Assembly (NCBI GenBank): GCA_937920585.1
Contig: CAKZSB010000485.1
Location: forward strand, 1 to 36,417
From: an uncultured Granulosicoccaceae bacterium
GTDB lineage: Bacteria; Pseudomonadota; Gammaproteobacteria; Granulosicoccales; Granulosicoccaceae
Length of the DNA stretch: 36,417 bases
Direction: 5' to 3'
Shown: positions 14,234 through 23,305 of the stretch, piece by piece
How positions within the stretch are numbered: the first letter of the stretch is position 1
How the letters are laid out: every line of letters begins with the position of its first letter
Notes under the pieces: generated by a model
Seen by the model: only the letters and a program-made list of their open reading frames with translations
What the model was told of the DNA's origin: nothing
Databases searched by the model: none
Program-made: the position numbers and the translations under genes

Positions 14234-15886
14234 ATGCCAAAAGATTCTCCGCCCACCGTATTGCCGGACAACTACTATCTCGACAACTTCAATACCCTGG
14301 TCGAATTTGTCGCCGAGCACTACTGGCAACTACTGAATAACGAAGAACAGAGCTTCTATCGGCGCTATCAATCGCTGGACACACCTGCACAGCGGCTCTA
14401 CATCAGGCTGCTCTCGCGCCGCAAATCGTTGTTTCGCCAAAGCAAACTGCACTACGAGGAAATCGGCCATCTCGACCAGGCAGCCATTCGGCTGGAGCAG
14501 GCAGGGCTTGTGGCAATCGACCCGCAACTCGATATCGAAACCCTGTTACAACTATTTACCCGCACCGACATCCAGCACGCGCTCGGTGTAAAAAGTCAGT
14601 CCGGCCGGCGAGCACAACTGCAGCAAGCTATCTCTCAACATCCACAAGCACTGGCCAAACTGCGCCGACACGAGCGCATCATCGCCGTACTCGAACAACA
14701 AAATTTCACGGTTTTCCGGCTGTTGTTCTTTGGCAATCTGTATCAGGATTTAACCGCTTTCGTGTTACGCGATCTTGGCCTGCAGCGCTACGAGCCCTAT
14801 CGAATCGACACCGACACACTGCCCTTTCGCAGCCGCTCGCAACTGGACAAACACCTGCACTACTATGCCTGCCGCGAATTGTTCGATACAGCCGCCGCCC
14901 AGGGAACTACCGCACTGCTGGCGCTGAATGAACAACTGCCCGAACCGGCCGCCGACGATCACGCACTGCAACGGCGCACAGAAAAGCTCGCGCTGGCAAT
15001 CGCTCGCCAACTGGAGCGCGAGCAGGCGAACGATGAAGCACTGTCTATTTATCGGCAAATCGTTCGCGCCCCTGCTCGTGAACGCCTGACCCGCCTGTTG
15101 GCCAAAGCCGGAGACACCTCAGCGGCGCTGGCCCTTTGTACGCAAATCATCGAGGCACCGACCTGCTCCGAAGAATTCCAGTTTGCCGCGCAATTTGGCC
15201 AACGGCTGGCGAAGAAAAACAAAATGCCCTGGCAGGGCCAGGCCACCCCCACCGCACCCGCCACCACAACAATTACTCTGCCGCAGACCGAGCGCTCGGT
15301 AGAACTGACTGCCGCCGCTCACTTTCAACAATGGGGCCAGTGTTACTACGTTGAAAATGCCTTGATCACCGGCGTGCTGGGTTTAGCCATCTGGGATATT
15401 GTTTTTGCAGCGATGCAGGGCGCTTTCTACCACCCGTTTCAAAATAGTCCGGCAGACTTCAACGACCCCGACTTTCGGGTGGCGCGACAGCATCTGCTGT
15501 TGAAACGATTTGCCGAGCTGGAAAACGGCGCACTGCCCGGGCTTGTAGCAGATAACTGGCAAAACAAATTCGGCATCACCAATCCGCTGGTGAGCTGGCG
15601 ACACCTGAATATCGAGGTACTGGAACTTGCTATCGATAAAATTCCGTTAAACGACTGGCTCGCCCTGTTTGAATATCTCTTGCAGGATCTTCGCAACCAT
15701 CGAAACGGCTTGCCCGATCTGATTTTCTTCCCCGCAAGTGGCGGCTACCAGCTAATCGAAGTCAAAGGCCCGGGGGACAGATTGCAAAATAATCAACGCC
15801 GCTGGATGGCACAATTTAACGCCAGCGGCATCAACCACAGTGTTGTTAATGTTGAATGGGAGTCGACTGTTACCGCCCATGCCTGA
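14234..15886 (+). CDS. VRR-NUC domain nuclease, bacterial FAN1-like
   Basis: A 550-aa protein with the bacterial FAN1 layout: an N-terminal helical DNA-binding region (YYLDNFNTLVEFVAEHYWQLL, FYRRYQSLDTPAQRLYIRLLSRR), a central TPR-like helical region, and a C-terminal VRR-NUC domain. The active site is GLPDLIFF (D495) with QLIEVKGPGDRLQNNQ (E509, K511), the PD-(D/E)XK-type signature of this family. FAN1 enzymes cut branched or flap DNA and take part in interstrand cross-link repair. The start ATG has AAGGT just upstream. The stop overlaps the start of the helicase gene (ATG 15879), so the two are translationally coupled and probably act together. Length is close to that of other bacterial FAN1 proteins. 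Confidence 0.92.
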   Translation: MPKDSPPTVLPDNYYLDNFNTLVEFVAEHYWQLLNNEEQSFYRRYQSLDTPAQRLYIRLLSRRKSLFRQSKLHYEEIGHLDQAAIRLEQAGLVAIDPQLDIETLLQLFTRTDIQHALGVKSQSGRRAQLQQAISQHPQALAKLRRHERIIAVLEQQNFTVFRLLFFGNLYQDLTAFVLRDLGLQRYEPYRIDTDTLPFRSRSQLDKHLHYYACRELFDTAAAQGTTALLALNEQLPEPAADDHALQRRTEKLALAIARQLEREQANDEALSIYRQIVRAPARERLTRLLAKAGDTSAALALCTQIIEAPTCSEEFQFAAQFGQRLAKKNKMPWQGQATPTAPATTTITLPQTERSVELTAAAHFQQWGQCYYVENALITGVLGLAIWDIVFAAMQGAFYHPFQNSPADFNDPDFRVARQHLLLKRFAELENGALPGLVADNWQNKFGITNPLVSWRHLNIEVLELAIDKIPLNDWLALFEYLLQDLRNHRNGLPDLIFFPASGGYQLIEVKGPGDRLQNNQRRWMAQFNASGINHSVVNVEWESTVTAHA

Positions 15887-18290
15887 GATAGTCAAACTCT
15901 CAGTGGGCAAACTGGTTTCGTTCGCCTGCAGAAGCGGCGATTTGCACCCCAGCGGACCCGCCGGTCCTACCGCGCAACAGGGCCAGGCTGTTCACAAGGC
16001 GCTGCAGGCGGAACGCAGCGAAAGTACACAGGCCGAAGTTCTGGTAAAAAACGAAATCAGGGTTGGCACTTTCACCGTCAAGCTTCAAGGTCGTATAGAC
16101 CTCGTTAATCACAGCGACGATGCGATCAGGCTCGGTGAGATAAAAAGCACCTATGTGCCCGCCGACAACATCCCGCAATCGCAAAAAGACCTTCACGCGG
16201 CACAATTGAAAGTGTACGGCTATTGTTATTTGCTGCAACAGGAGACCACGCCGGAACCCGACAGCACCATTACGCTGGAGCTGATCTGGTTCAATATAAA
16301 GTCGGGGAAGAAACACACCGAGCACAGCAATTTCAGGTATGCCGAACTGGAACAATTTACCCTGAGCGCGCTGGATCTTTATCTGCAATGGTATGCGCAG
16401 GTCAACGAGATCCGAAAACGCACGCTGACATACGCGGTGCAGGCGCAATTTCCACTGGGAGAATTTCGCAAGGGTCAGCGAGAGATGGCGGCGGGCATTT
16501 ACTGCAGCGCACGCGATGCCGGCAGTCTGCTGCTGGAGGCACCCACCGGTATCGGCAAGACTATCAGCGCGATGTTCGCCGCAAGCAAGGCGCTGGGTGA
16601 AAAACATATCGATCGATTCATCTACCTGACCGCCAAAAATTCCGGCAGACAGGCCGCAGCGCGCGCCTTGCACCAATTGAAAGACGCCGGGCAAACCTTA
16701 ACCGCCATCACCATTACCGCCAAGAAGACAACCTGCCACTGCAGCAACGGGCGCTGCACGCTGGATGATGACGGTCGCTGCCCGTTGACGATCGGTTTTT
16801 TCGATCGCCTGCCCGCCGCCCGAGAGTCACTGATAGATCGCGGCGTCATCACACCGGAACACATCGACGAGACTGCCGCGCAGTATCAACTCTGCCCGTT
16901 CGAGCTCATTCAGCAAATGCTGCCGTGGGTCGACGCTATCGTCTGCGATTACAACTATGTGTTTGATCCACTGGTGCGATTTGCCTTTTTCGAAGAGACG
17001 GCAGCACGCAGCCTGCTGCTGGTCGATGAAGCGCACAACCTGCTCGATCGCGCACGGTCAATGAATTCGGCACGTCTCAATCGCAACGATATACGCATGG
17101 CAGCGGCCGACATTAAAACCGGCAATCCGCTCCTCCACAATGAATTGCTGCGTCTCAATCGTGCGATCAGCCGCTGGTCGAACAGCTGCGAGGGCGACGA
17201 AAGCGCCTGTAATGAGCCGCCCAAAGCGATTGGCAAAGCCATTTCACGTTGCATGGAAACCATGGCAGATTCCCAGCCGGGCGAACGGGCATCGAGTGAG
17301 TCAATGGCCGATCTGGCCAAAGAGATTTTTCGCTATGCCGTGATTGAGGATCTCTTTGCAAAACACCATCGGACCATCACACTGAAAAAAAGCGCAAAGG
17401 CCAAAGGCGGCGCTGCAAAGTGGCGGACGCGTGGCAATATACTGATCCAGCTGCGTTGTCTCGACGCGTCAGCCAGCTTGCAAAAACGCCTGGCGGGCTT
17501 TCGCGCGGCGGTGGTGTTTTCGGCGACACTGCGGCCGTGGCAATTTTATTTACAATCGCTGGGGATGCCGCCATCCACCACAACGCTCGCATTGAACTCA
17601 CCGTTTCCGTCACAACAACAGTTAACGAGTCTTTGCAGTTATGTCGACACTCGATTTCACGCGCGCGAGAATTCTTTGCCACAGATTGTCGACATCGTCC
17701 ATTGCGCCTATCAGGCCCAGCCGGGCAATTACCAGATATTTTTTCCAAGCTACGCCTACATGGAACAGGCACATCGGCTTTTTGCACACACCCACCCTGA
17801 TATTCCCCTGGCGATCCAGCAACGCGATTCCAGTGAAGCGGAGCGCGAATCTTTCCTGGCCCGTTTTAGCAACGAAAACCGACTCCTGAGCTTTGCGATT
17901 ATGGGCGGCATTTATGGTGAAGGCGTCGACTACCTGGGCGACCGATTGATCGGGTCTATCGTCGTTGGCACCGGACTGCCCGCGGTAACACTTGAGCAAA
18001 AGCTCATCGAGCAGCACTATGCCGATCAGCAGCTAAATGGATTCGACTACGCTGGCCGCTACCCGGGCCTGACGCGAGTCCTGCAAACAGCCGGACGCGT
18101 TATTCGCTCTGAACGCGACCGTGGCGTGGTAATTCTGATCGACGCGAGATTCGATCAAGCCTTTTATCGCAGCCTGTTTCCGCAACACTGGCAGATTAAT
18201 AATTGTACAAACCTGTCTGAAGTGAAGCGCCAGCTGGGAGAATTCTGGCAGCGAGCGAACCCTCCGGCCTCACTGTCAACGCCAGTGTGA
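15879..18290 (+). CDS. XPD/DinG-like Fe-S helicase with N-terminal PD-(D/E)XK nuclease-like domain
   Basis: This 803-aa superfamily-2 helicase has Walker A EAPTGIGKT (220-228), DEAH box LVDEAH (381-386) and motif VI QTAGRVIRSERDRG near the C terminus. Cysteines C286, C288, C293, C301 and C339 between motifs I and II are candidates for the XPD-type 4Fe-4S ligands. The N-terminal 180 residues look like a RecB/Cas4-type nuclease: H40, GRID (D74), GEIK (E87, K89), and QLKVYGYCYLL (Q109, Y113). A 5'-3' helicase coupled to a nuclease domain would process branched DNA with the FAN1-like protein encoded upstream. The start ATG 15879 overlaps the nuclease stop by 8 bases and begins directly at the conserved domain. 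A start at 15840 would add 13 non-conserved residues. Confidence 0.92.
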   Translation: MPEIVKLSVGKLVSFACRSGDLHPSGPAGPTAQQGQAVHKALQAERSESTQAEVLVKNEIRVGTFTVKLQGRIDLVNHSDDAIRLGEIKSTYVPADNIPQSQKDLHAAQLKVYGYCYLLQQETTPEPDSTITLELIWFNIKSGKKHTEHSNFRYAELEQFTLSALDLYLQWYAQVNEIRKRTLTYAVQAQFPLGEFRKGQREMAAGIYCSARDAGSLLLEAPTGIGKTISAMFAASKALGEKHIDRFIYLTAKNSGRQAAARALHQLKDAGQTLTAITITAKKTTCHCSNGRCTLDDDGRCPLTIGFFDRLPAARESLIDRGVITPEHIDETAAQYQLCPFELIQQMLPWVDAIVCDYNYVFDPLVRFAFFEETAARSLLLVDEAHNLLDRARSMNSARLNRNDIRMAAADIKTGNPLLHNELLRLNRAISRWSNSCEGDESACNEPPKAIGKAISRCMETMADSQPGERASSESMADLAKEIFRYAVIEDLFAKHHRTITLKKSAKAKGGAAKWRTRGNILIQLRCLDASASLQKRLAGFRAAVVFSATLRPWQFYLQSLGMPPSTTTLALNSPFPSQQQLTSLCSYVDTRFHARENSLPQIVDIVHCAYQAQPGNYQIFFPSYAYMEQAHRLFAHTHPDIPLAIQQRDSSEAERESFLARFSNENRLLSFAIMGGIYGEGVDYLGDRLIGSIVVGTGLPAVTLEQKLIEQHYADQQLNGFDYAGRYPGLTRVLQTAGRVIRSERDRGVVILIDARFDQAFYRSLFPQHWQINNCTNLSEVKRQLGEFWQRANPPASLSTPV

Positions 18291-18291
18291 C

Positions 18292-18437
18292 ACCGATGTT
18301 AGCGGGTGACGAGCAACTCGTGCTGAGTACAAATCCGTTGTCCAACTGTCGACAGCGTAACCCTTCGCGGCACACCTTCGTCGCTTGACTACCCCATTTG
18401 GGTAATGCCAGCTCGGGCGTGAAGGGCTAACATCGGT
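18292..18437. repeat. 146-bp segment bounded by a 12-bp inverted repeat
   Basis: ACCGATGTTAGC (18292-18303) and GCTAACATCGGT (18426-18437) are perfect inverted repeats starting just after the helicase stop. Inside, CGAGC (18310-18314) can pair with GCTCG (18411-18415), CCCTTCGCG near 18361 with CGTGAAGGG near 18418 (8 of 9), and TACCC with GGGTA (18390-18404). The nested pairing suggests either a structured RNA or a MITE-like remnant. No target-site duplication is evident. No reading frame in it is convincing. Confidence 0.45.
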
Positions 18438-18523
18438 CCTGAGATGCTGGTGAACGGCAATAGCCGCCACCAACCGCACAAGCAAAGTCGACCGGGTCGG
18501 CCGTTTTAGCATGGTTTTTCGAC

Positions 18524-19147
18524 ATGGGATGTTCCTTGAAAGCGCTAGATACACGCAACACCTTGCACGATATTCTCAACACCTTGAGTATCGGGATGAT
18601 GATATTCAAAACCGATGGAGAATTGCTGCTCTGCAACCACACGGCAGACAGGATCATCGAAAACAGCTCAAAAATGGATATCGTCGATCGACAGCTGCAG
18701 TTTCGCAGCCGCGAAAGCGCTGAGTTAAACACTCGTTTTCACCAGGCGTTGCAACAAACCTCTTCCGACCAGGGACTGATATTGCTCGGAGGGCAACATG
18801 CAGAAGATACTCTGCTGCTGGCATTCACGCCGACCAATCCGCCAGATCAGCCGGTCGACACAGTCGTGTGCATGCTGGTTGATCCCAACTCCAGCCCACA
18901 AATTGATCCAACGTTGTTGAAACAACTATACGGCCTCACTGAAGCGGAAAGTGAAATTACAGCGCTACTGGCTGAAGGGCTCAATTACTCGCAAATCGCT
19001 GAACAGCGCAAAGTTGCCGTGTCGACCGTTCGCAGCTACAGCAAATCAATTTTTCGCAAGCTGCGGGTAAATTGCCGATCAGGGGTGGTACTCAGGGTAC
19101 ATGCTACAGCGATACCCGTTAGCAATGCCGCCAGTCTCAATGGATGA
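18524..19147 (+). CDS. LuxR-family (NarL/FixJ-type HTH) transcriptional regulator
   Basis: A 207-aa regulator. The N-terminal 130 residues look like a PAS-type sensor (LHDILNTLSIGMMIFKTDGELLLCNHTADRII). The C-terminal HTH covers about residues 135-195 with the LuxR signature YGLTEAESEITALLAEGLNYSQIAEQRKVAVSTVRSYSKSIFRKL. There is no phospho-receiver domain and no autoinducer-binding pattern, so it probably senses a small ligand or redox signal. The ATG 18524 lacks a clear Shine-Dalgarno sequence; an internal Met near residue 25 is possible but would cut into the PAS-like domain. It stands alone behind the inverted-repeat segment, which contains TACCC-N5-GGGTA, a possible binding site. Targets unknown. 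Confidence 0.85.
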   Translation: MGCSLKALDTRNTLHDILNTLSIGMMIFKTDGELLLCNHTADRIIENSSKMDIVDRQLQFRSRESAELNTRFHQALQQTSSDQGLILLGGQHAEDTLLLAFTPTNPPDQPVDTVVCMLVDPNSSPQIDPTLLKQLYGLTEAESEITALLAEGLNYSQIAEQRKVAVSTVRSYSKSIFRKLRVNCRSGVVLRVHATAIPVSNAASLNG

Positions 19148-19261
19148 CGAATGCGCACAAATTCGGGACGCACTTATACCGTCATAACCGGCGTATTCGT
19201 ATATGAACAGATGCTTTGCGGTGCAGGTTTTTAATCGACGAGCATCGCCTTCGGTGAAAGG

Positions 19262-20455
19262 CTAGACGAAAGGCTGCAAAGCCTGATCGAGATCACCGAT
19301 CAGGTCGTCAATCTCTTCGATACCTGCCGAGTAGCGGATCAGGCTTTCGGGGATACCCATCGCTGCCCGCTCTTCTGCCGTGCACTCCACATGACTTGTA
19401 GTCGCAGGCGGGCCGATGGTGGTTTCTACTGCACCCAGATTGGCCGCCGCATGGGCAAATTTGAGCCTGGGTACAAATTCACGCACGGTATCGAAGTGGT
19501 CGCGCTTGAGCATGAAGCTCAGCATGCCACCAAAACCATGCATCTGCTGGCGGGCTATTTGATGGCCGCTGTGGGATTCAAGCCCCGGGTAAAACACCTG
19601 CGCTATCGCCGGATGATTTTCCAGAAATTGTGCCACTGCCATTGCATTGCTGTTTTGCTGGCGGATTCTAAGCGACAACGTTTTCATGCCGCGCAACAAT
19701 AGATAAGCCGCCATCGGATCTAGGGTGGCACCGTTTATTTCACGGTAGTGATAAACGCTCTGGATCAATTGCTTTTCACCACACACAACGCCACCCAGTG
19801 CATCGGCGTGGCCTCCCAGAAATTTGGTTGCGCTGTGCAGTACCAGGTCAGCCCCCAGGTGCAGTGGTTGCTGATTGACCGGTGTGGCAAAAGTGTTGTC
19901 GACGATCACCGTCGCGCCGGCCTTTTTTCCCGCTGCGGCCAGCCTGGCGATATCGACAACCTTGGTGGTGGGATTGGTTGGGCTCTCCAGATAGAGCACA
20001 TCGCAGCCGCGTGCGACTTCCGATTCAATCTGTTGATGATCTGTAGTCTCGCACAGCGTGACGTCGATTTTGAATTTCGGCAAAAACTCGGTGAAAAGAA
20101 CATTGGTGCCACCATAAGTATCTTTCACCGATACCACACGCTGCCCCGGCGACAACAACGCAAACAGCGTGCTGCTGATCACACCCATACCGGTTGCCGC
20201 ACTGGTTACTGCCTCGGCATTTTCAAGTTGCCGCACTTTCTGCTCAAAGGCATGTACCGTCGGATTAGTGTTGCGGCCATAGATGTGGCCTGGCTTTTTA
20301 CCCAGTGCCACCGCCTGCCATTCATCGACATCCTTGTAGCCATAGCCGACACTGTGGACCACAGGCACCTGAGTCGCCCCTTGTAGCAACGAAGACTCTT
20401 CACCCGCCCAAATACACTGCGTGCTGGTGGCTGGCTGGTCAGCGGTTTTTGACAT
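19262..20455 (-). CDS. Cys/Met-metabolism PLP-dependent enzyme (cystathionine gamma-synthase / methionine gamma-lyase family)
   Basis: Fold-type I PLP enzyme of 397 aa. Key elements are YGRNTNPT (60-67, cofactor phosphate binding), ATGMGVISSTL, VVSVKDTYGGTNVLFTEFLPKF, LYLESPTNPTTKVVDI, VDNTFATP with cofactor-binding D186, and LHSATKFLGGHADALGG with Schiff-base lysine K211. It ends IRYSAGIEEIDDLIGDLDQAL. Family members carry out gamma- or beta-elimination or replacement on cystathionine, homocysteine or O-acyl-homoserine. Motifs alone do not separate synthase, lyase or sulfhydrylase. The ATG at 20455 has only a modest GAG upstream. It is a single gene convergent with the LuxR-type regulator; no methionine-biosynthesis neighbours are present. 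Confidence 0.9.
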   Translation of the reverse strand: MSKTADQPATSTQCIWAGEESSLLQGATQVPVVHSVGYGYKDVDEWQAVALGKKPGHIYGRNTNPTVHAFEQKVRQLENAEAVTSAATGMGVISSTLFALLSPGQRVVSVKDTYGGTNVLFTEFLPKFKIDVTLCETTDHQQIESEVARGCDVLYLESPTNPTTKVVDIARLAAAGKKAGATVIVDNTFATPVNQQPLHLGADLVLHSATKFLGGHADALGGVVCGEKQLIQSVYHYREINGATLDPMAAYLLLRGMKTLSLRIRQQNSNAMAVAQFLENHPAIAQVFYPGLESHSGHQIARQQMHGFGGMLSFMLKRDHFDTVREFVPRLKFAHAAANLGAVETTIGPPATTSHVECTAEERAAMGIPESLIRYSAGIEEIDDLIGDLDQALQPFV

Positions 20456-20542
20456 GAATCACTCGCATGGAAACGGGTTTAATCGAAACAGACGATTTTT
20501 GTGGAAAGGGATTACGGTAGCGGTGTTCACCACCCGCCAACT

Positions 20543-21514
20543 TCAATGCTTTTTGTGCATGCTCTTTTCCAGATCAGCACAGTAGTCGCGCTGATTGGCC
20601 ACCGGGGTAAAAATCAGTACATCGAAAAGTGCCATAGCCGCGTAATCACTGGCAAGCTCTCGTACGGTATCAACTTCGATCATCGCGACTGTCAGCACAT
20701 TATCATCACCGAGTCGCTGAAGATGTTGCGGCACGCCGGAGTCCTTGCGGATGTGCGCCTTGCCAGCCACTAACACCGAGTGGCGCGTGCCGGTCATCGC
20801 CAGTGAATTGGCCATAGACGAATCCTTGACCAGTTGAATATCAACCATCGGGGCCAGCGATTCTTCGGGCATCAGACCGCAATGTCCATCGAATACCTGC
20901 TCAAGCAGGGAATCCTCTAAGGCGGAACGTGCCTCCAGCGCCGTTGCAAATGATTCGTCGATACCCTTGCTGTAAACAGCTTTCATTTGCTGCGTTGAAA
21001 TATTGCCGGCCGCCAGCGGCAGACGCTGGTTGACTACCCAGCTGATCACCTCACCATAGTCTGACCACCGCCAACCGCTCTCGGGCCAGCCGAGCTGTGA
21101 TCGCAGTTGATCGCCATCGATGGTGGTCCCGGGCGCCGCCGCCAGTTGCGCCGTGACATCCTTGAGCCCGGCGCGCTGACTGTCGTTGAGCATCTCCATG
21201 ACGATACCGAGGCTGCCGGGCTCACTATCACCCAACGCCTGATACAGGGCACGGATTAACAGCAATTCGATCTGATGATGATCCGGGTTGTCGTGTTTTT
21301 CGCCAATCAATACGTATCGACTGTTAGCCATGCGCTCTATCAAGGCAGACCAGTCCAGCTCGCCGTTCGCATCGTGAATACGACCTGCCAGCGGGTGATC
21401 GGGTAAATGGGGAGATTCCCATTCCAGTTCAATTTGTGCAGATACCGGAGATCCGCCGGCACAAACCAGCATCAACCCGCAAAGCAACGCACAGCGCCGC
21501 AATAATATGCTCAT
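20543..21514 (-). CDS. ChaN-like (Tiki superfamily, haem-binding uptake family) secreted protein
   Basis: A 323-aa protein with a Sec signal peptide (cleavage likely after SPVSA, residue 27) and the ChaN-type core. The core has ANSRYVLIGEKHDNPDHHQIELLLIRAL with the conserved G-E-x-H, VMEMLNDSQRAGL, SDYGEVISWVVNQRLPLAAGNIS, and the GTRHSVLVAGKAHIRKDSGVP segment before VLTVAMIEV. Family knowledge: ChaN binds haem and is often iron-regulated; relatives are proposed metallopeptidases. I use ATG 21514, which opens on the signal peptide; an in-frame upstream start adds 13 polar residues. No lipobox is seen (MLVC lacks the small residue before Cys), so the protein is probably periplasmic. I saw no Fur box in the 200 bp upstream. 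Confidence 0.82.
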   Translation of the reverse strand: MSILLRRCALLCGLMLVCAGGSPVSAQIELEWESPHLPDHPLAGRIHDANGELDWSALIERMANSRYVLIGEKHDNPDHHQIELLLIRALYQALGDSEPGSLGIVMEMLNDSQRAGLKDVTAQLAAAPGTTIDGDQLRSQLGWPESGWRWSDYGEVISWVVNQRLPLAAGNISTQQMKAVYSKGIDESFATALEARSALEDSLLEQVFDGHCGLMPEESLAPMVDIQLVKDSSMANSLAMTGTRHSVLVAGKAHIRKDSGVPQHLQRLGDDNVLTVAMIEVDTVRELASDYAAMALFDVLIFTPVANQRDYCADLEKSMHKKH

Positions 21515-21679
21515 CTTTTCTATCTCGATCGATTGCCGGGTGCACATTCTCACGGCAAGTTACAGCGTTGGGAACCCGTGGCCGGTGCTAGTGGCGCAGC
21601 CGCGAACGGACGCGCCTACAGCTACAATTTTGCGGCATTGTGGCACACAAAAATCGCACTCGGCGATTGCAGACGCCTC

Positions 21680-21685
21680 TATAAT
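21680..21685 (+). promoter_or_regulatory. Perfect -10 hexamer upstream of the AMP-binding ligase
   Basis: TATAAT at 21680-21685 lies 31 bases before the ATG at 21717. No good -35 element stands at the expected 16-18 bp spacing, so the promoter is either activator-dependent or fortuitous. Confidence 0.3.
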
Positions 21686-21716
21686 GGCCGCCACGTGTCA
21701 CTACAACCGAGTCAGC

Positions 21717-23261
21717 ATGTCCAGCCACATCTTCAAAAGCCCGTTGCCAGACGTCGAAATACCTGCCATTCCGCTCACCGACTATGTGTTTGCCGGCGCA
21801 GACGCCTGGCCAGACCGACCCGCGATGATCGATGGGGGCGACGGACGGACGGTCACTTTCGCACAGCTGCGTGACATGATCAGCAAGCTCGCCGGCGGAT
21901 TGAAAGCGCGCGGTTTCGGACCGGGCAAAACGCTGGCGCTGATGGCACCCAACACCATCGAGTACGCCATCGTATTTCACGCCACCGGCGTGTGCGGGGC
22001 CACCGTTACCACCATCAATCCCACTTATGGCGCCGATGAGGTTCGATATCAACTCAACGATGCAGGTGCGAGCCTTGTCATTACTGTACCCGCATTTGTG
22101 GAAACTGCCACAGAGGCCATGGCCGACAGCCCGGCGAGTGAAGTCATCGCGGTTGGCACGCCCGAGTTCGAGGCCTTGTATGGTGAGCCACTGGAACAGG
22201 TGGCGCTGGATGTGCACAACGACGTACTGGTCCTGCCCTACTCTTCCGGCACCACCGGTTTGCCCAAGGGTGTCATGCTGACCCACCACAACCTGGTTGC
22301 CAATCTGGCTCAGAGCTCACCCATGATGGACTATGGGGAAAATGAAGTCGCGCTGGCCGCGCTGCCGTTTTTCCACATTTACGGCATGCAGGTGCTAATG
22401 AACGGCCTGCTGGCCGAAGGCATTACGGTGGTGACGATGGCCCGCTTCGATATGGAGCAATCGCTGTCGCTGATTCAGGAGCACTCTGTCACGCAGTTTT
22501 TTGCCGTACCGCCGATCGTGCTGGGCCTTGCCAAACACCCCGCGGTCGATCAATTCGACGTGTCCTCGCTGCGCAAGGTATTTTGCGGCGCGGCGCCACT
22601 GGGTGGCGAACTGGGTGAAGAGGCCGCCGCGCGGATTGGCTGCCCGATCGTACAGGGCTACGGTATGACCGAACTCAGCCCGATCAGTCACGCCACCGTC
22701 GGCGACAACTACAAAACCGGATCCAGTGGTTACACTGCCCCCAACACCGAGGTTCGAATCATCGACGACGAGGGCAACGACCTCGGTCCCGACGAGCCAG
22801 GCGAAATGCTGATTCGTGGCCCGCAAGTAATGAAAGGCTACCTGTCTAACGCCGATGCCACAGCTGAAACGCTCGACGCCGACGGCTGGCTGCATACCGG
22901 CGACGTCGCCCGAATCGATGCGCAAGACCACATGTTCATCGTCGATCGCGTAAAGGAGTTGATCAAATACAAGGGATTTCAGGTCGCGCCCGCAGAGCTG
23001 GAAGCGCTCATCGTGCAGCACCCGGCAGTGGCAGACGTGGCCGTGATCGGGATTCCCGAGATTGAAGCCGGTGAACTGCCAAAGGCGTTTGTTGTGTTAA
23101 AACCCGACACCAGCGCCAGCGCCGAAGAAATTCAGGCTTTTGTAAAAGCCGAGGTGGCAAGCTATAAGCAGATCAGACTGGTAGAGTTTGTAAGCGAGAT
23201 ACCCAAGTCTGCATCGGGCAAGATCTTGCGCCGCTTCCTGCGCGATCGCGCCAGCACCTGA
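21717..23261 (+). CDS. 4-coumarate-CoA-ligase-like acyl-CoA synthetase (AMP-binding)
   Basis: Adenylate-forming ligase of 514 aa that should activate an aromatic or fatty carboxylic acid to its CoA thioester through an acyl-AMP. The P-loop is YSSGTTGLPKGV (175-186). Other motifs are LPFFHIYGMQVLMNGLL, the A5 block QGYGMTELSP, GWLHTGDVARID (A7), VDRVKELIKYKGFQVAPAELE (A8) and the catalytic lysine in PKSASGKILRR near the C terminus. The HHNLVAN and FHIYG segments are characteristic of the plant-4CL-like bacterial group. The ATG 21717 is chosen because the preceding in-frame residues are unrelated and a TATAAT box lies within them. Substrate is not inferable. The phenylacetate cluster 10 kb away shows that the organism uses aromatics, but no direct link is visible. 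Confidence 0.9.
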   Translation: MSSHIFKSPLPDVEIPAIPLTDYVFAGADAWPDRPAMIDGGDGRTVTFAQLRDMISKLAGGLKARGFGPGKTLALMAPNTIEYAIVFHATGVCGATVTTINPTYGADEVRYQLNDAGASLVITVPAFVETATEAMADSPASEVIAVGTPEFEALYGEPLEQVALDVHNDVLVLPYSSGTTGLPKGVMLTHHNLVANLAQSSPMMDYGENEVALAALPFFHIYGMQVLMNGLLAEGITVVTMARFDMEQSLSLIQEHSVTQFFAVPPIVLGLAKHPAVDQFDVSSLRKVFCGAAPLGGELGEEAAARIGCPIVQGYGMTELSPISHATVGDNYKTGSSGYTAPNTEVRIIDDEGNDLGPDEPGEMLIRGPQVMKGYLSNADATAETLDADGWLHTGDVARIDAQDHMFIVDRVKELIKYKGFQVAPAELEALIVQHPAVADVAVIGIPEIEAGELPKAFVVLKPDTSASAEEIQAFVKAEVASYKQIRLVEFVSEIPKSASGKILRRFLRDRAST

Positions 23262-23305
23262 TCGTTGAGATCACTTCGTTTGCATAGACAAGCGGAGTTA
23301 CAACG

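Noticed and set aside
18292-18437. Integron attC site (GTTAGC and GCTAAC ends)
   Set aside because: In attC sites the AAC end is at the outer left and GTT at the outer right. Here the order is reversed, and no integrase or cassette array is present.
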